59,673 bases of DNA from Chitinophaga pinensis (lineage in GTDB: Bacteria; Bacteroidota; Bacteroidia; Chitinophagales; Chitinophagaceae), in NCBI GenBank assembly GCA_945865645.1, contig CAMBEI010000010.1:1-59673 (forward strand), read 5' to 3'. Below the pieces are notes generated by a model. It was not told the origin of the DNA, did no database searches, and worked only from the letters and a program-made list of their open reading frames with translations. Position numbers and translations under genes: made by a program. Positions within the stretch are counted from its first letter, which is position 1; each line of letters begins with the position of its first letter. Shown in pieces: positions 28,060 to 36,955 of the stretch.

Positions 28060-31000
28060 TTAAAAACTGGCCCTTAATCCAAAACTTACGCCTAAAGGAG
28101 TAGGGGCACTGCCAAGATCCATACCATAACCTCCTATACCGCCTGTGCCTGGGTTATTAGCATTTATCGCTGGGTCTGCACCATAGTAATTTGTCAATAG
28201 TAACAAGTCGCTTCCGGTTACAAAAACACTCAATCCTTTTACATATTTTAAACGTTTTAATGTTTTTGCTGGCAACATATAATTTAAGGTTACATCTCTT
28301 AATCTAAAGGCGTTTACATCTTTTTGTACAAACTCTTCATCTGGTAAAGAAGTGTAGTAACTACTTAAATATTGAGGAACAATAACTAGTGTATTTGCAG
28401 TTGGATTTGCTGTATTTTGTAACCCATCATTTAATACTCCGTCAACAATAATTGGGGTGCTTCTATTTGCAGTTCTGCCACTTTTCCCAATACCTGTAAG
28501 CAGCTGATCGGTACCGTTATATATATCTCCACCCATTTTTAAATCCCAAAGAAAACTTAAACTCAGATTTTTATAATAAATAGTATTTAATGTACCTAAG
28601 GTAAAATCAGGCGTTCTGTCTGCAATTAATGAATTGCCTCCTATTACTACAGGAAGGCCTGTTGTTGGAGAAATCAATATTTTGCCTTTATTATTTCTAG
28701 AATAGATTGAACCGGTAAGTGTACCAGTAGAATGTCCTCTAATTAAACCACCTCTTACATTAGATATATAGGTATCTGAATTGTAAAAGTCATTATAAAT
28801 TCCTATAGAAGCAGGTAGTGTTAAGACTTTGCTCCACATGCGACTAAAATTAAAATTTATCTTCCATGTTAAATCCTTTTTATTAATAGGAGTAACATTC
28901 AATGTTAATTCTATACCCTCATTACGCAATGAAGCCGCATTTTGGGTATTTAAAATTGCTCCTGTAGCATAACTAGCCCTATAACCCTGTGCTATTTGAT
29001 CAGTGCAAAGGGTATTGTAATAAGCCGCCTCTAAGCTTATGGCTTCATTTAAAAATCTTAACTCTGTTCCTATTTCATAGGTTTGCTGTTTTTCTGGTTT
29101 TAAATTAGGGTTAGCATTTGTAAAACCATAGGTATAAGTAACAGGCAACGGAGTGCTGCTAAAATTGTTTACAAAAAATGACTGGTTCGAATACGGGTCA
29201 TTAAGACGTGCCGTATTGGCTAATGATGTCCTCAGTTTTGCATAATTTAAAACATTTCCTTTTTTAATTATTGGAAATATATCAGAGAGAATCACACTTA
29301 AGCTGGCTCCAGGGTAATTATAATTTCTGTTACTTTCTGGTAGGGGAGAAGCCGATTCAAAACGGTGTGAGTATGTAAAAAATGCGACATTTTTATACCC
29401 TACAGACACTTCGCCAAAATAAGCAATTTCTCTAAAAATATTTAAATTTGGTAAGCCATTATTATTTCTTAATAAACGTCTTCTTGTATTAAGTGTGGTA
29501 TTACTACTATCTGTTTTTGAGGAGTCTATTAGGTTTGTACCATATATGGCAAATTGTTTTGTTTGAAAATCCTGCCACATCGTACCTACCAATAATCTTG
29601 TATTAAATTTTCCAAATTTTCTTTTTGCTGTTGCAGTAATGGTATGATTGTAACCCGTATATTTTCTATAATAGTTATCTAAACTGCCACCTATGGCCGT
29701 TGTTAGAATATAAGATTCGGGGTGTATAAAAACATATCCGTCGTTTTTGTAAGTATCATAACCAAATCTGCCAGCAACCGTTAGCCAAGGTAATGGAGTA
29801 ATATCAATGCCGAGAGTAGAAACTATTCGTTCCATTTTATCACCACTTCTAACATTTTTTGAGCTCCAAAAAGGATTGTCAAAATCAGAATTTCTATTTG
29901 AATTAAAAGTTAATAATTTATGTCCAGCAGAATCCTGATAATTTCTAACATCTTTATCAGCTGGCCATTCGTATAATTGTACCATATACCCTCCGCTACT
30001 TAAAGTTGATGAAGAACTTTTAAGTGGTCTTAAATTATCTGCACTTATATAAGATAATGAAGGTGTAATGCTTACATATTTTCCAATTTTTGTGGTATTA
30101 GAAATTTTAAAATTATACTTTTTATAAGTATTGTTAGGTACCGTGCCATCATTATTAAAATACTGACCCGAAACCCTAAAGCCAACATTTTTTGTGCCAA
30201 ATTCTAATCCTAAATTATGGGTTTGTGAAAAACCTGTTTCAAAGAAACTTTTACGGTTGTCATAAATGGTGGTACCAGATTTCCAAACTGGACCAAATGC
30301 GCTAAACTGTCCTAATAAAGGAGGAGCTGTTGGTATATTATTACTACCCCCAGGTCCATAATCATTATTGATTTCGGCAAATCGGGTTACTTTTTGAAAA
30401 CGAAAACTATTATCATAAGAGATAAGAATTTTACCGCTTGTTTCTTTTGCTTTTTTTGTAGTAATTACAATAGCGCCCGAGCTTGCCTGGCTGCCATAAA
30501 GGGCAGTTGCTTCAGGTCCCTTTAAAACAGTAACAGATTCAATATCGCTAGGGTTTAAATCGGCAATACGATTTGTATTGTCATTATTTCTATTGTTACC
30601 ATCAGATGCAAGACCAATTCCACTTCCACTTTGTGAGTTTGAGTTTAAGGTTTGATTATCTATAATAATACCATCAACAACAAATAAAGGCTGGTTAGTA
30701 CCAGAAATAGTATTATAACCTCTTAATACAATACCGGTAGAAGCTCCTGCAGCACCAGATGTAGGCGTTACCGTGAGTCCTGCTACTCTTCCTTGCAAAC
30801 CGTTTACAAAGTTTTCTCTTTGAGTTTGTTGAATATCGGTACCCTTTACAGTTTGTACAGAATAACCTAACTCTCTTGAATTTCTTTTAATATCCATGGC
30901 TACCGTTACTTCTTCTAACGTTTTTTCAATAGCATTAAGCTTCACTATTATTGATGTTGACATTTTAATAGTTACCTGTTGAGTAACAAAACCAATATTG

Positions 31001-31218
31001 GATATGGTAAGTACGTCACCTTTGGCGGCTCCTATTTTAAAGCTACCCTGAATATCTGTTTTTGTGCCACTGGCTTTTCCTTTTATTGTTACTGAAGCAC
31101 CTTCTACTGCAATGCCTAAGTCATTAAGCACCTTACCGGTAATTTCGGTTTGGGCCTGTGCAATAAGCGGAATTAAAAAAAACAGAAAAGCAATTAATCT
31201 GTTTACAAATTTTCTCAT
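28060..31218 (-). CDS. SusC/RagA-family TonB-linked outer membrane protein
   Basis: A 1052-residue TonB-dependent importer. Signal peptide (about 1-22, ending IAQAQ), CarboxypepD_reg-like domain (about 23-105), then the plug with LQGRVAGLTVTPTSGAAGAS, GYNTISGTNQPLFVVDGIII and the SusC signature LNPSDIESVTVLKGPEATAL followed by YGSQASSGAIVITTKK. The barrel fills the rest and ends PLGVSFGLRASF, with a terminal aromatic. It heads the operon with SusD and DUF4397. No anti-sigma or hybrid two-component regulator is adjacent; the only regulator nearby is a pseudogene upstream. Confidence 0.95.
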   Translation of the reverse strand: MRKFVNRLIAFLFFLIPLIAQAQTEITGKVLNDLGIAVEGASVTIKGKASGTKTDIQGSFKIGAAKGDVLTISNIGFVTQQVTIKMSTSIIVKLNAIEKTLEEVTVAMDIKRNSRELGYSVQTVKGTDIQQTQRENFVNGLQGRVAGLTVTPTSGAAGASTGIVLRGYNTISGTNQPLFVVDGIIIDNQTLNSNSQSGSGIGLASDGNNRNNDNTNRIADLNPSDIESVTVLKGPEATALYGSQASSGAIVITTKKAKETSGKILISYDNSFRFQKVTRFAEINNDYGPGGSNNIPTAPPLLGQFSAFGPVWKSGTTIYDNRKSFFETGFSQTHNLGLEFGTKNVGFRVSGQYFNNDGTVPNNTYKKYNFKISNTTKIGKYVSITPSLSYISADNLRPLKSSSSTLSSGGYMVQLYEWPADKDVRNYQDSAGHKLLTFNSNRNSDFDNPFWSSKNVRSGDKMERIVSTLGIDITPLPWLTVAGRFGYDTYKNDGYVFIHPESYILTTAIGGSLDNYYRKYTGYNHTITATAKRKFGKFNTRLLVGTMWQDFQTKQFAIYGTNLIDSSKTDSSNTTLNTRRRLLRNNNGLPNLNIFREIAYFGEVSVGYKNVAFFTYSHRFESASPLPESNRNYNYPGASLSVILSDIFPIIKKGNVLNYAKLRTSLANTARLNDPYSNQSFFVNNFSSTPLPVTYTYGFTNANPNLKPEKQQTYEIGTELRFLNEAISLEAAYYNTLCTDQIAQGYRASYATGAILNTQNAASLRNEGIELTLNVTPINKKDLTWKINFNFSRMWSKVLTLPASIGIYNDFYNSDTYISNVRGGLIRGHSTGTLTGSIYSRNNKGKILISPTTGLPVVIGGNSLIADRTPDFTLGTLNTIYYKNLSLSFLWDLKMGGDIYNGTDQLLTGIGKSGRTANRSTPIIVDGVLNDGLQNTANPTANTLVIVPQYLSSYYTSLPDEEFVQKDVNAFRLRDVTLNYMLPAKTLKRLKYVKGLSVFVTGSDLLLLTNYYGADPAINANNPGTGGIGGYGMDLGSAPTPLGVSFGLRASF

Positions 31219-31260
31219 ATAGACGTGTTTTTGTTGGTTTAAAAAAATATTTATTTATTA

Positions 31261-31569
31261 TTAAATTACAGTTATACCTGCTTTAACATATGGTTGTAAC
31301 AATCGATGGTCATTAGGCAATTCGGTTATTAATATATCAATTTTTGTTAAATTACAAACCTGTATCGGTTGTAAAATATTAATTTTTTCAGAAATAGTAA
31401 GACAAACAATTTTTTGTGCATATTAAACCATGGCTTGTTTTAGTCGAACAACATCCCAATCGCTATCAGTAATATCATTATGTAAATCAACAGCATTAAT
31501 ATCTAAAATGCATAAATCGGTTTCAATCCATAATTTATCTGATGTACTATATAAGCTTGCATTTCTCTT
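31261..31569 (-). pseudogene. Remnant of a DeoR-family transcriptional regulator
   Basis: The minus strand from 31569 to 31261 reads as the C-terminal sensor domain of a DeoR/GlpR-type repressor, interrupted by an in-frame TAA at 31425-31423. Before the stop: CILDINAVDLHNDITDSDWD then VVRLKQAMV. After it: YAQKIVCLTISEKINILQPI, then QVCNLTKIDILITELPNDHR, ending AGITVI at a natural TAA. These match the family's ITDSDWE...VKxAM...KVVLLTxSEK...ITE order. The helix-turn-helix half is missing, and the frame is closed by TAA at 31572-31570. It lies just upstream of susC on the same strand and is the main content of the 31219-31686 gap. Confidence 0.8.
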
Positions 31570-31686
31570 TTAAGTATTAGTTTGTAATTTTTTATTAAAG
31601 TAAGAATAAAAATTGCATAAACCCGCATTAATTGTACAATTTTTTGCAATATATGATAATAAAGCTGCACAAAACCGCAAATGTTG

Positions 31687-32895
31687 TCATTTTTTAAATA
31701 ATATCTTTATTGTGTCTGTCTCTTCTTCATCAGGTTGTAAGTAGTAATTGCCCAATACAGAGGCCAGTATTTTTGCATTATAAATTGATCGGTTAAATTT
31801 ATTGCCTATTACAATAACCGTTGCGTTTTCTCGTATTAAACGAATAAATGTACTATTGCTGCCATGCCACCAGCCATTGTGGTAAATAACTTTATTGCCA
31901 TCTGAAAAAATATTGACTCGCCAACCTAACCCGTAATTCCGTATGCCTAATTTTTCATTGCTGTATGGGGCGTACGCCTGTTTAAATGTTTCGTTAGTAA
32001 AAAATAAATTGCAAGACAATGCCCTGTCCCAGATAAGCAAATCGCGGGGTGTAGTGTAAATATTTTTATCGCCATAAACCCCATCTAAAAAATTAAACTT
32101 TTCTAAGTTTCCTCTCCAATTATAGCTGGGTATAGCTTTTGCAGTATCTGCTAAATTAAAAACATAACTATTTTTCATTTGCAATGGACTGAAAAATAGT
32201 TTATTTATATAATCAGCATAAGACATGCCTGTCACTTTTTCAATTAACAAAGCCAATAAAACATAATTAGTATTACAATAAGAAAAATGGGTATTTGGTG
32301 CTGATATATCCATTAATTCAGCTTTTCGAGTAATTAAATAATTTAATACATCTGCATTGCTTACGAATTTATTTTTATCCCACCCTAAGCTTTCCATAAA
32401 ATAATTGTAATTAGGCAAGCCACTTCGGTGACTTAATAAATTACGTATACTAATTCCGGGATAATTAAATGCTGGAAAATAAACATTAAACTTTTCATCG
32501 ATATCCAACTTTCCCTCCTGCCATAATTTTAATACAGCCATTGCAGTAAATGGTTTAGAAACCGATGCAATGTGTAAGGGCATATTTTGGGTTATCGAAT
32601 CTGCACCAGGTAAATGCCCAGTTCCGTTATAAGCTTCAAAAATGATATTGCCAGCTTTGGCAACAATAACACCACCACTAAAGCCGCAATGCTTTAAAAT
32701 AGAATCGTACCAAAGTTGGCATCTGCTTTTAATATGTTCTTTTTCTTCTGTAGAAATGGGTATTGGAGTAGGTAGATTTAAAATAGGGAGACTATTTATA
32801 TGTATTTTATTTGCTTTAAGAGAATTGTTGCAGTATTTAGTACAAAAATAACCACCCATTGCAATTATAAACATAGCCAGTGATATTTTATACAT
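31687..32895 (-). CDS. Serine hydrolase, beta-lactamase class C / PBP-like family
   Basis: A protein of about 402 residues with an N-terminal membrane or signal segment (MYKISLAMFIIAMGGYFC). The catalytic serine-lysine motif is in HIASVSKPFTAMAVLKLW (SVSK). The Tyr motif is FSYCNTNYVLLALLIEKVTG (YCN). The third motif is VIYHNGWWHGSNS (HNG in place of KTG). NLLSHRSGLPNY is typical of the group. These proteins are esterases or D,D-peptidases more often than true beta-lactamases. I prefer the ATG at 32895; an in-frame ATG at 32916 adds seven residues. It is divergent from serA, 77 bases apart. Confidence 0.87.
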   Translation of the reverse strand: MYKISLAMFIIAMGGYFCTKYCNNSLKANKIHINSLPILNLPTPIPISTEEKEHIKSRCQLWYDSILKHCGFSGGVIVAKAGNIIFEAYNGTGHLPGADSITQNMPLHIASVSKPFTAMAVLKLWQEGKLDIDEKFNVYFPAFNYPGISIRNLLSHRSGLPNYNYFMESLGWDKNKFVSNADVLNYLITRKAELMDISAPNTHFSYCNTNYVLLALLIEKVTGMSYADYINKLFFSPLQMKNSYVFNLADTAKAIPSYNWRGNLEKFNFLDGVYGDKNIYTTPRDLLIWDRALSCNLFFTNETFKQAYAPYSNEKLGIRNYGLGWRVNIFSDGNKVIYHNGWWHGSNSTFIRLIRENATVIVIGNKFNRSIYNAKILASVLGNYYLQPDEEETDTIKILFKK

Positions 32896-32942
32896 GATAT
32901 TGCTATTGATTGTCATTATAAAATTATTACCTTAAGATCAAA

Positions 32943-32950
32943 TATCTTTG
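32943..32950 (+). promoter_or_regulatory. -7 box of serA
   Basis: TATCTTTG at 32943-32950 matches TAnnTTTG and ends 22 bases before the ATG at 32973. Confidence 0.6.
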
Positions 32951-32972
32951 TGTAAAATACGCCGTAAAAATA

Positions 32973-34211
32973 ATGTCTGAAAATAAAATAACTAGTTATC
33001 CCAAAGAAAAGATAAACATTCTTTTCTTAGAAAATATAAGTGATGTTGCCGTTAAGCATTTTAATGCATCAGGGTATGTTAATGTTAAAATAATAAATGG
33101 GGCATTATCTGAGGCAGAATTAATTGCTGTAATTAAAAATGTGCATTTGTTAGGCATACGAAGCAAGACGCAGGTGACAAAAAAAATATTAGATGCAGCT
33201 GAAAAATTACAAGCCATTGGTTGTTTTTGTATTGGGGTTAACCAGGTAGATCTAAAGGCTGCGACAAAAAATGGGATAGTGGTGTTTAATGCTCCCTATA
33301 GTAATACCAGAAGTGTAGCAGAGTTGGTGATAGGGGCTTCCATCATACTAATTAGAAAAGTTATAGATAAAAATAAAGCAGCCCATGAAGGCCTTTGGAT
33401 GAAAGGAGCTAGCGGAAGTCACGAGTTACGAGGAAAGACATTGGGCATCATTGGTTATGGTAATATAGGTAAACAGGTAAGTGTGTTAGCCGAAAATTTA
33501 GGCATGAAAGTTATTTTTCATGATGTAGAGACTAAGCTTCCTTTAGGAAATGCCGAAAAACGTAAAAGTTTAAAAGAGGTTGTTGGTGAATCAGATATTG
33601 TTACCCTGCATGTGCCAGGAATGGCAACTACAAAAAATCTTGTAAATAAAAATACGCTTAAGCTATTTAAAAAAGGCAGTATACTTATTAACTATGCTAG
33701 AGGCGAAGTAGTTGATTTAGATGCATTACGAAAAGCATTGCTTGATGGATTTATAAGTGGTGCAGCTGTAGATGTTTTTCCGGTGGAACCTGAAAAGAAT
33801 GGAGATCTTTTTGTATCACCATTACAGGGATTAAACAATGTGTTGCTTACACCTCATATTGGTGGTAGTACACAAGAAGCGCAACATAATATTGGCGATG
33901 ATGTAAGTAGTAAATTATTTAACTATCTCGAAAAAGGAATCAGCACTGGCTCTCACAGTATTCCTGATTTGGCATTGCCGCCGCAGGAAGGTGCGCACCG
34001 AATATTACACATACATCATAATGTGCCCGGTGTGTTATCAGAGATTAATACACAACTTAGTAAGCATAAAATAAATATACTCGGTCAATATCTTAAAACC
34101 AATGATACCATTGGTTATGTGGTATTGGATGTAAATAAAAACTTAAGTAAAAATGCATTGAATTTATTACGCAAAGTGAAAGCAACAATTAAAGTAAGAA
34201 TGCTATATTAA
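32973..34211 (+). CDS. serA: D-3-phosphoglycerate dehydrogenase
   Basis: Catalyses the first step of serine synthesis, oxidising 3-phosphoglycerate with NAD. The 412-residue protein has the E. coli-type layout: substrate-binding domain, then a Rossmann domain with LGIIGYGNIGKQVSVLAENL (GxGxxG), the RGEVVDLDAL arginine segment, and the catalytic His in LLTPHIGGSTQEAQ. A C-terminal ACT domain (about 335-412, IHHNVPGVLSEINTQLSKHK) suggests serine feedback. A related hydroxyacid dehydrogenase is unlikely given the ACT domain and length. It has its own promoter box and converges on the acyl-CoA mutase gene. Confidence 0.95.
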   Translation: MSENKITSYPKEKINILFLENISDVAVKHFNASGYVNVKIINGALSEAELIAVIKNVHLLGIRSKTQVTKKILDAAEKLQAIGCFCIGVNQVDLKAATKNGIVVFNAPYSNTRSVAELVIGASIILIRKVIDKNKAAHEGLWMKGASGSHELRGKTLGIIGYGNIGKQVSVLAENLGMKVIFHDVETKLPLGNAEKRKSLKEVVGESDIVTLHVPGMATTKNLVNKNTLKLFKKGSILINYARGEVVDLDALRKALLDGFISGAAVDVFPVEPEKNGDLFVSPLQGLNNVLLTPHIGGSTQEAQHNIGDDVSSKLFNYLEKGISTGSHSIPDLALPPQEGAHRILHIHHNVPGVLSEINTQLSKHKINILGQYLKTNDTIGYVVLDVNKNLSKNALNLLRKVKATIKVRMLY

Positions 34212-34272
34212 TTACTGGAGTGTCTAGTGTAAGCATAAAGTGGACACAAAGTAGCTTAATTTATTAGGGAGT

Positions 34273-35823
34273 TTAAAACTCGCCAAAAATTTTCCTTAAT
34301 TCATCGGAAATTTCTCCAAGAGTACAGTAATTTTCAACTGCCTCTAAAACACTAGGCATTATGTTTTCGCCACTTAATGCCTTTTCATGTATTAATTTTA
34401 AAGAAGAAATAACTTTAACATTATCTCTTTTTAATTTTAGTGCATTTAGTTTTTCAATCTGCAGAGATTGTACAAGTTCATCAACTTTAAAAACGGGGAT
34501 TATATTTTTTTCTTCAGTATGGAATTTATTAACGCCAACAATTATCTTGTTTCCTTGTTCAATCTGACGTTGGTATTCATATGCACTTTTTGCAATTTCA
34601 TTTTGAACAAATCCTTGTTCAATAGACGAAACGCTGCCACCCATAGCATCAATTTTTTCAATCAGGTTCCAGGCTGCAGTTTCTATTTCATCAGTTAAAG
34701 ATTCAATAAAGAAACTCCCTGCTAATGGATCAACTGTGTCTGTTACACCCGATTCAAAAGCAATAATTTGCTGGGTACGTAATGCAATACTGGCAGCTTC
34801 TTCTGTTGGTAAACTAAGCGCTTCGTCGTAACCATTAGTATGTAAGGACTGGGTGCCGCCTAATACAGCAGCCAGTGTTTGTATTGTTACACGACTTATA
34901 TTATTATAGGGCTGCTGTGCAGTTAAAGTACTACCACCTGTTTGGGTATGAAAGCGAAGCATCATTGCCTTAGTGTCTGTTGCACCCAAATCTTTCATAA
35001 TTTTTGCCCACATCCGTCTAGCGGCTCTAAATTTAGCAATTTCTTCAAATAGATTATTGTGGGCATTAAAAAAGAAGGATAGGCGCTTGCCAAAAACATT
35101 TATATCTAATCCTTTTTGTAATGCGGCCTGTACATAAGATTTTCCATTACTTAGCGTAAAAGCTATTTCTTGCACAGCTGTACTTCCAGCCTCCCGGATA
35201 TGATAACCCGAAATAGAAATAGTATTCCATTTAGGAACTTCTTTTGCACACCATTCAAATATATCAGTAATAATACGCATGGATGCTTTTGGTGGATAAA
35301 TGTAAGTTCCTCTAGCTGCATATTCTTTTAAAATATCATTTTGAATAGTTCCTGATATCTTTTTAAGATCGGCGCCCTGTTTTTTTGCCAGAGCAATATA
35401 AAATGCCAATAAAATAAATCCAGTAGCATTAATGGTCATTGAACTAGTTACTTCATCCAATTTTATTCCTTTAAATAAAATCTCCATATCTTCCAAGCTA
35501 TCTATGGCCACACCCACTTTACCTACTTCTCCATCTGCTAGTTCATGATCGCTATCATAACCTATTTGTGTTGGCAAATCAAACGCCACACTTAATCCAT
35601 TTACGCCTTGGCTTAATAAATAATGGTACCTTTGGTTGCTAGCTTCGGCAGTTGAAAATCCTGCGTATTGACGCATAGTCCATAGTTTGCCGCGATACAT
35701 ATCTGTTTGAACTCCGCGTGTAAATGGAAACTCGCCCGACAATTCATCCCTTTTTGTAGGTTGATTGTATAGCTCTTTTATTTCAATACCCGAATCTGTA
35801 TATATTTTTTTTTCGAATGGCAT
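34273..35823 (-). CDS. Acyl-CoA mutase large subunit (methylmalonyl-CoA mutase family, no B12 domain)
   Basis: A 516-residue catalytic TIM-barrel subunit of the coenzyme-B12-dependent acyl-CoA mutases. Recognisable blocks are [80 protein letters not shown] with the catalytic Tyr-His pair, and [20 protein letters not shown]. It stops at LRKIFGEF, without the C-terminal cobalamin domain of single-chain mutases, so a separate small subunit is needed; none is in the window. The residue aligned with MCM substrate Tyr89 appears to be Gln (GVQTDMY), while the Arg in SMRII is kept. Substrate may be methylmalonyl-CoA or another branched acyl-CoA. Confidence 0.87.
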   Translation of the reverse strand: MPFEKKIYTDSGIEIKELYNQPTKRDELSGEFPFTRGVQTDMYRGKLWTMRQYAGFSTAEASNQRYHYLLSQGVNGLSVAFDLPTQIGYDSDHELADGEVGKVGVAIDSLEDMEILFKGIKLDEVTSSMTINATGFILLAFYIALAKKQGADLKKISGTIQNDILKEYAARGTYIYPPKASMRIITDIFEWCAKEVPKWNTISISGYHIREAGSTAVQEIAFTLSNGKSYVQAALQKGLDINVFGKRLSFFFNAHNNLFEEIAKFRAARRMWAKIMKDLGATDTKAMMLRFHTQTGGSTLTAQQPYNNISRVTIQTLAAVLGGTQSLHTNGYDEALSLPTEEAASIALRTQQIIAFESGVTDTVDPLAGSFFIESLTDEIETAAWNLIEKIDAMGGSVSSIEQGFVQNEIAKSAYEYQRQIEQGNKIIVGVNKFHTEEKNIIPVFKVDELVQSLQIEKLNALKLKRDNVKVISSLKLIHEKALSGENIMPSVLEAVENYCTLGEISDELRKIFGEF

Positions 35824-35829
35824 ATTTAA

Positions 35830-36348
35830 TTAAATTAATCGCTTAGCTTCAAATTGTAGGGCATTTAAAACAACGGTGTTTAGTTCAGAATCGGTGCTTG
35901 CAACATATTCCAAAATACGTTTGCTTAATTCGATACTATTGGCATCAGAAAGTAATGTGGCAGCTAGTTGATTAATAATAAAAGTATTTTGATCTTTTAA
36001 GTTGCCAATGGCCTTCCACATTTTTGAATCAATATAAATTTGCTGGGTTACATTGTATTCATACTCTGTTCGTAAAGTATCCAATAAAGTAAGTTGCAGA
36101 TCAACAACGGTCATTCCTTCTGCAGGTGTGCGTGAAATTAAGTTTTTTAAAGACGATCTTTCGGCATACAATGTAAAACGCTCTAACGCTTGTAGTTTTA
36201 ATTTTGTAATCTCGTTATTAATACCAAGTCTTTCTTGTATCTCATCTTTCATGCCCTTAAACTCAGCAAGAAGCCAAGCGATAGCTACAAAAAACATAAA
36301 TATGGCAGCGAAAATAATATTTTGAACTGTTGCGGCAGAGAAATCCAT
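35830..36348 (-). CDS. Membrane-anchored helical protein, unknown function
   Basis: A 172-residue protein with one N-terminal transmembrane helix (about residues 9-28, NIIFAAIFMFFVAIAWLLAE). The rest is a charged, mostly helical cytosolic domain: LQALERFTLYAERSSLKNLI, then TVVDLQLTLLDTLRTEYEYN, then a C-terminal stretch, KRILEYVASTDSELNTVVLN. I recognise no named family; similar proteins are found in Chitinophagales. The stop is six bases before the acyl-CoA mutase start, and the only promoter box of the pair lies upstream of this gene, so the two form an operon. A functional link to the mutase is inference only. Confidence 0.72.
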   Translation of the reverse strand: MDFSAATVQNIIFAAIFMFFVAIAWLLAEFKGMKDEIQERLGINNEITKLKLQALERFTLYAERSSLKNLISRTPAEGMTVVDLQLTLLDTLRTEYEYNVTQQIYIDSKMWKAIGNLKDQNTFIINQLAATLLSDANSIELSKRILEYVASTDSELNTVVLNALQFEAKRLI

Positions 36349-36365
36349 AGATTGTTTATTTATAG

Positions 36366-36373
36366 CAAATTTA
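36366..36373 (-). promoter_or_regulatory. -7 box of the membrane protein/mutase operon
   Basis: The minus strand reads TAAATTTG at 36373-36366, matching TAnnTTTG. It ends 17 bases before the ATG at 36348. Confidence 0.55.
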
Positions 36374-36503
36374 AGGCTTTTACTAAATGGTTTTGTTAAA
36401 GTATTAACAAGCTTCTACATTTAACTAGCGGTTTTTTAAAAGGTTAAAAATTAAACAAATCCTTTAAAATCGTATTTCGTAATATCTAATTATTAAATTT
36501 ATT

Positions 36504-36511
36504 TAAATTTG
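36504..36511 (+). promoter_or_regulatory. -7 box of the A-type Fe-S carrier gene
   Basis: TAAATTTG at 36504-36511 ends 15 bases before the ATG at 36527 and overlaps an alternative upstream start at 36509, which supports the downstream start. Confidence 0.55.
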
Positions 36512-36526
36512 TACAAACATTTAATT

Positions 36527-36871
36527 ATGGGAACTACAACAATATTGCCTGTTACGTTTACATCTTTGGCCAAAGAAGAAATTAAAAGACTCATGCATGT
36601 GGATGGATTTGACGTAAATAAAATTCTACGTATTGGTGTAAAGGGTGGCGGATGTACTGGCATGACTTATATATTAGACTTTGGTGTTCAAACAGAAAAA
36701 GACGAAATTTTTGAAGTAGACGGAATCAGTGTCATCATGGAAAAAGCCCATGGTATTTATTTGACGGGGATGGAAATAGACTGGAATGGAGGGCTAAATA
36801 GTAGAGGGTTTACTTTTAATAATCCTAATGCAAGCAAAACCTGTGGTTGTGGTACAAGCTTTGCTGTGTAG
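36527..36871 (+). CDS. A-type iron-sulfur cluster carrier (IscA/SufA/ErpA family)
   Basis: A 114-residue HesB-like protein that carries or inserts Fe-S clusters into apo-proteins. The three conserved cysteines are present: one in VKGGGCTGMTYILDF and two in SKTCGCGTSFAV at the C-terminus (CxC spacing within CGCG). GLNSRGFTFNNPNA is the usual preceding block. I start at the ATG at 36527 because a promoter box lies at 36504-36511; the ATG at 36509 would add six residues. Which paralogue it is cannot be told from sequence. It is isolated from any suf or isc operon here and converges on secDF. Confidence 0.92.
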   Translation: MGTTTILPVTFTSLAKEEIKRLMHVDGFDVNKILRIGVKGGGCTGMTYILDFGVQTEKDEIFEVDGISVIMEKAHGIYLTGMEIDWNGGLNSRGFTFNNPNASKTCGCGTSFAV

Positions 36872-36955
36872 GCAGTATAAAAATTTCTTAAATTTTGCTA
36901 TATATTTTTTATATAAAATAGATTTATATTCCTGCATTAATATGTATTAGGCAAA

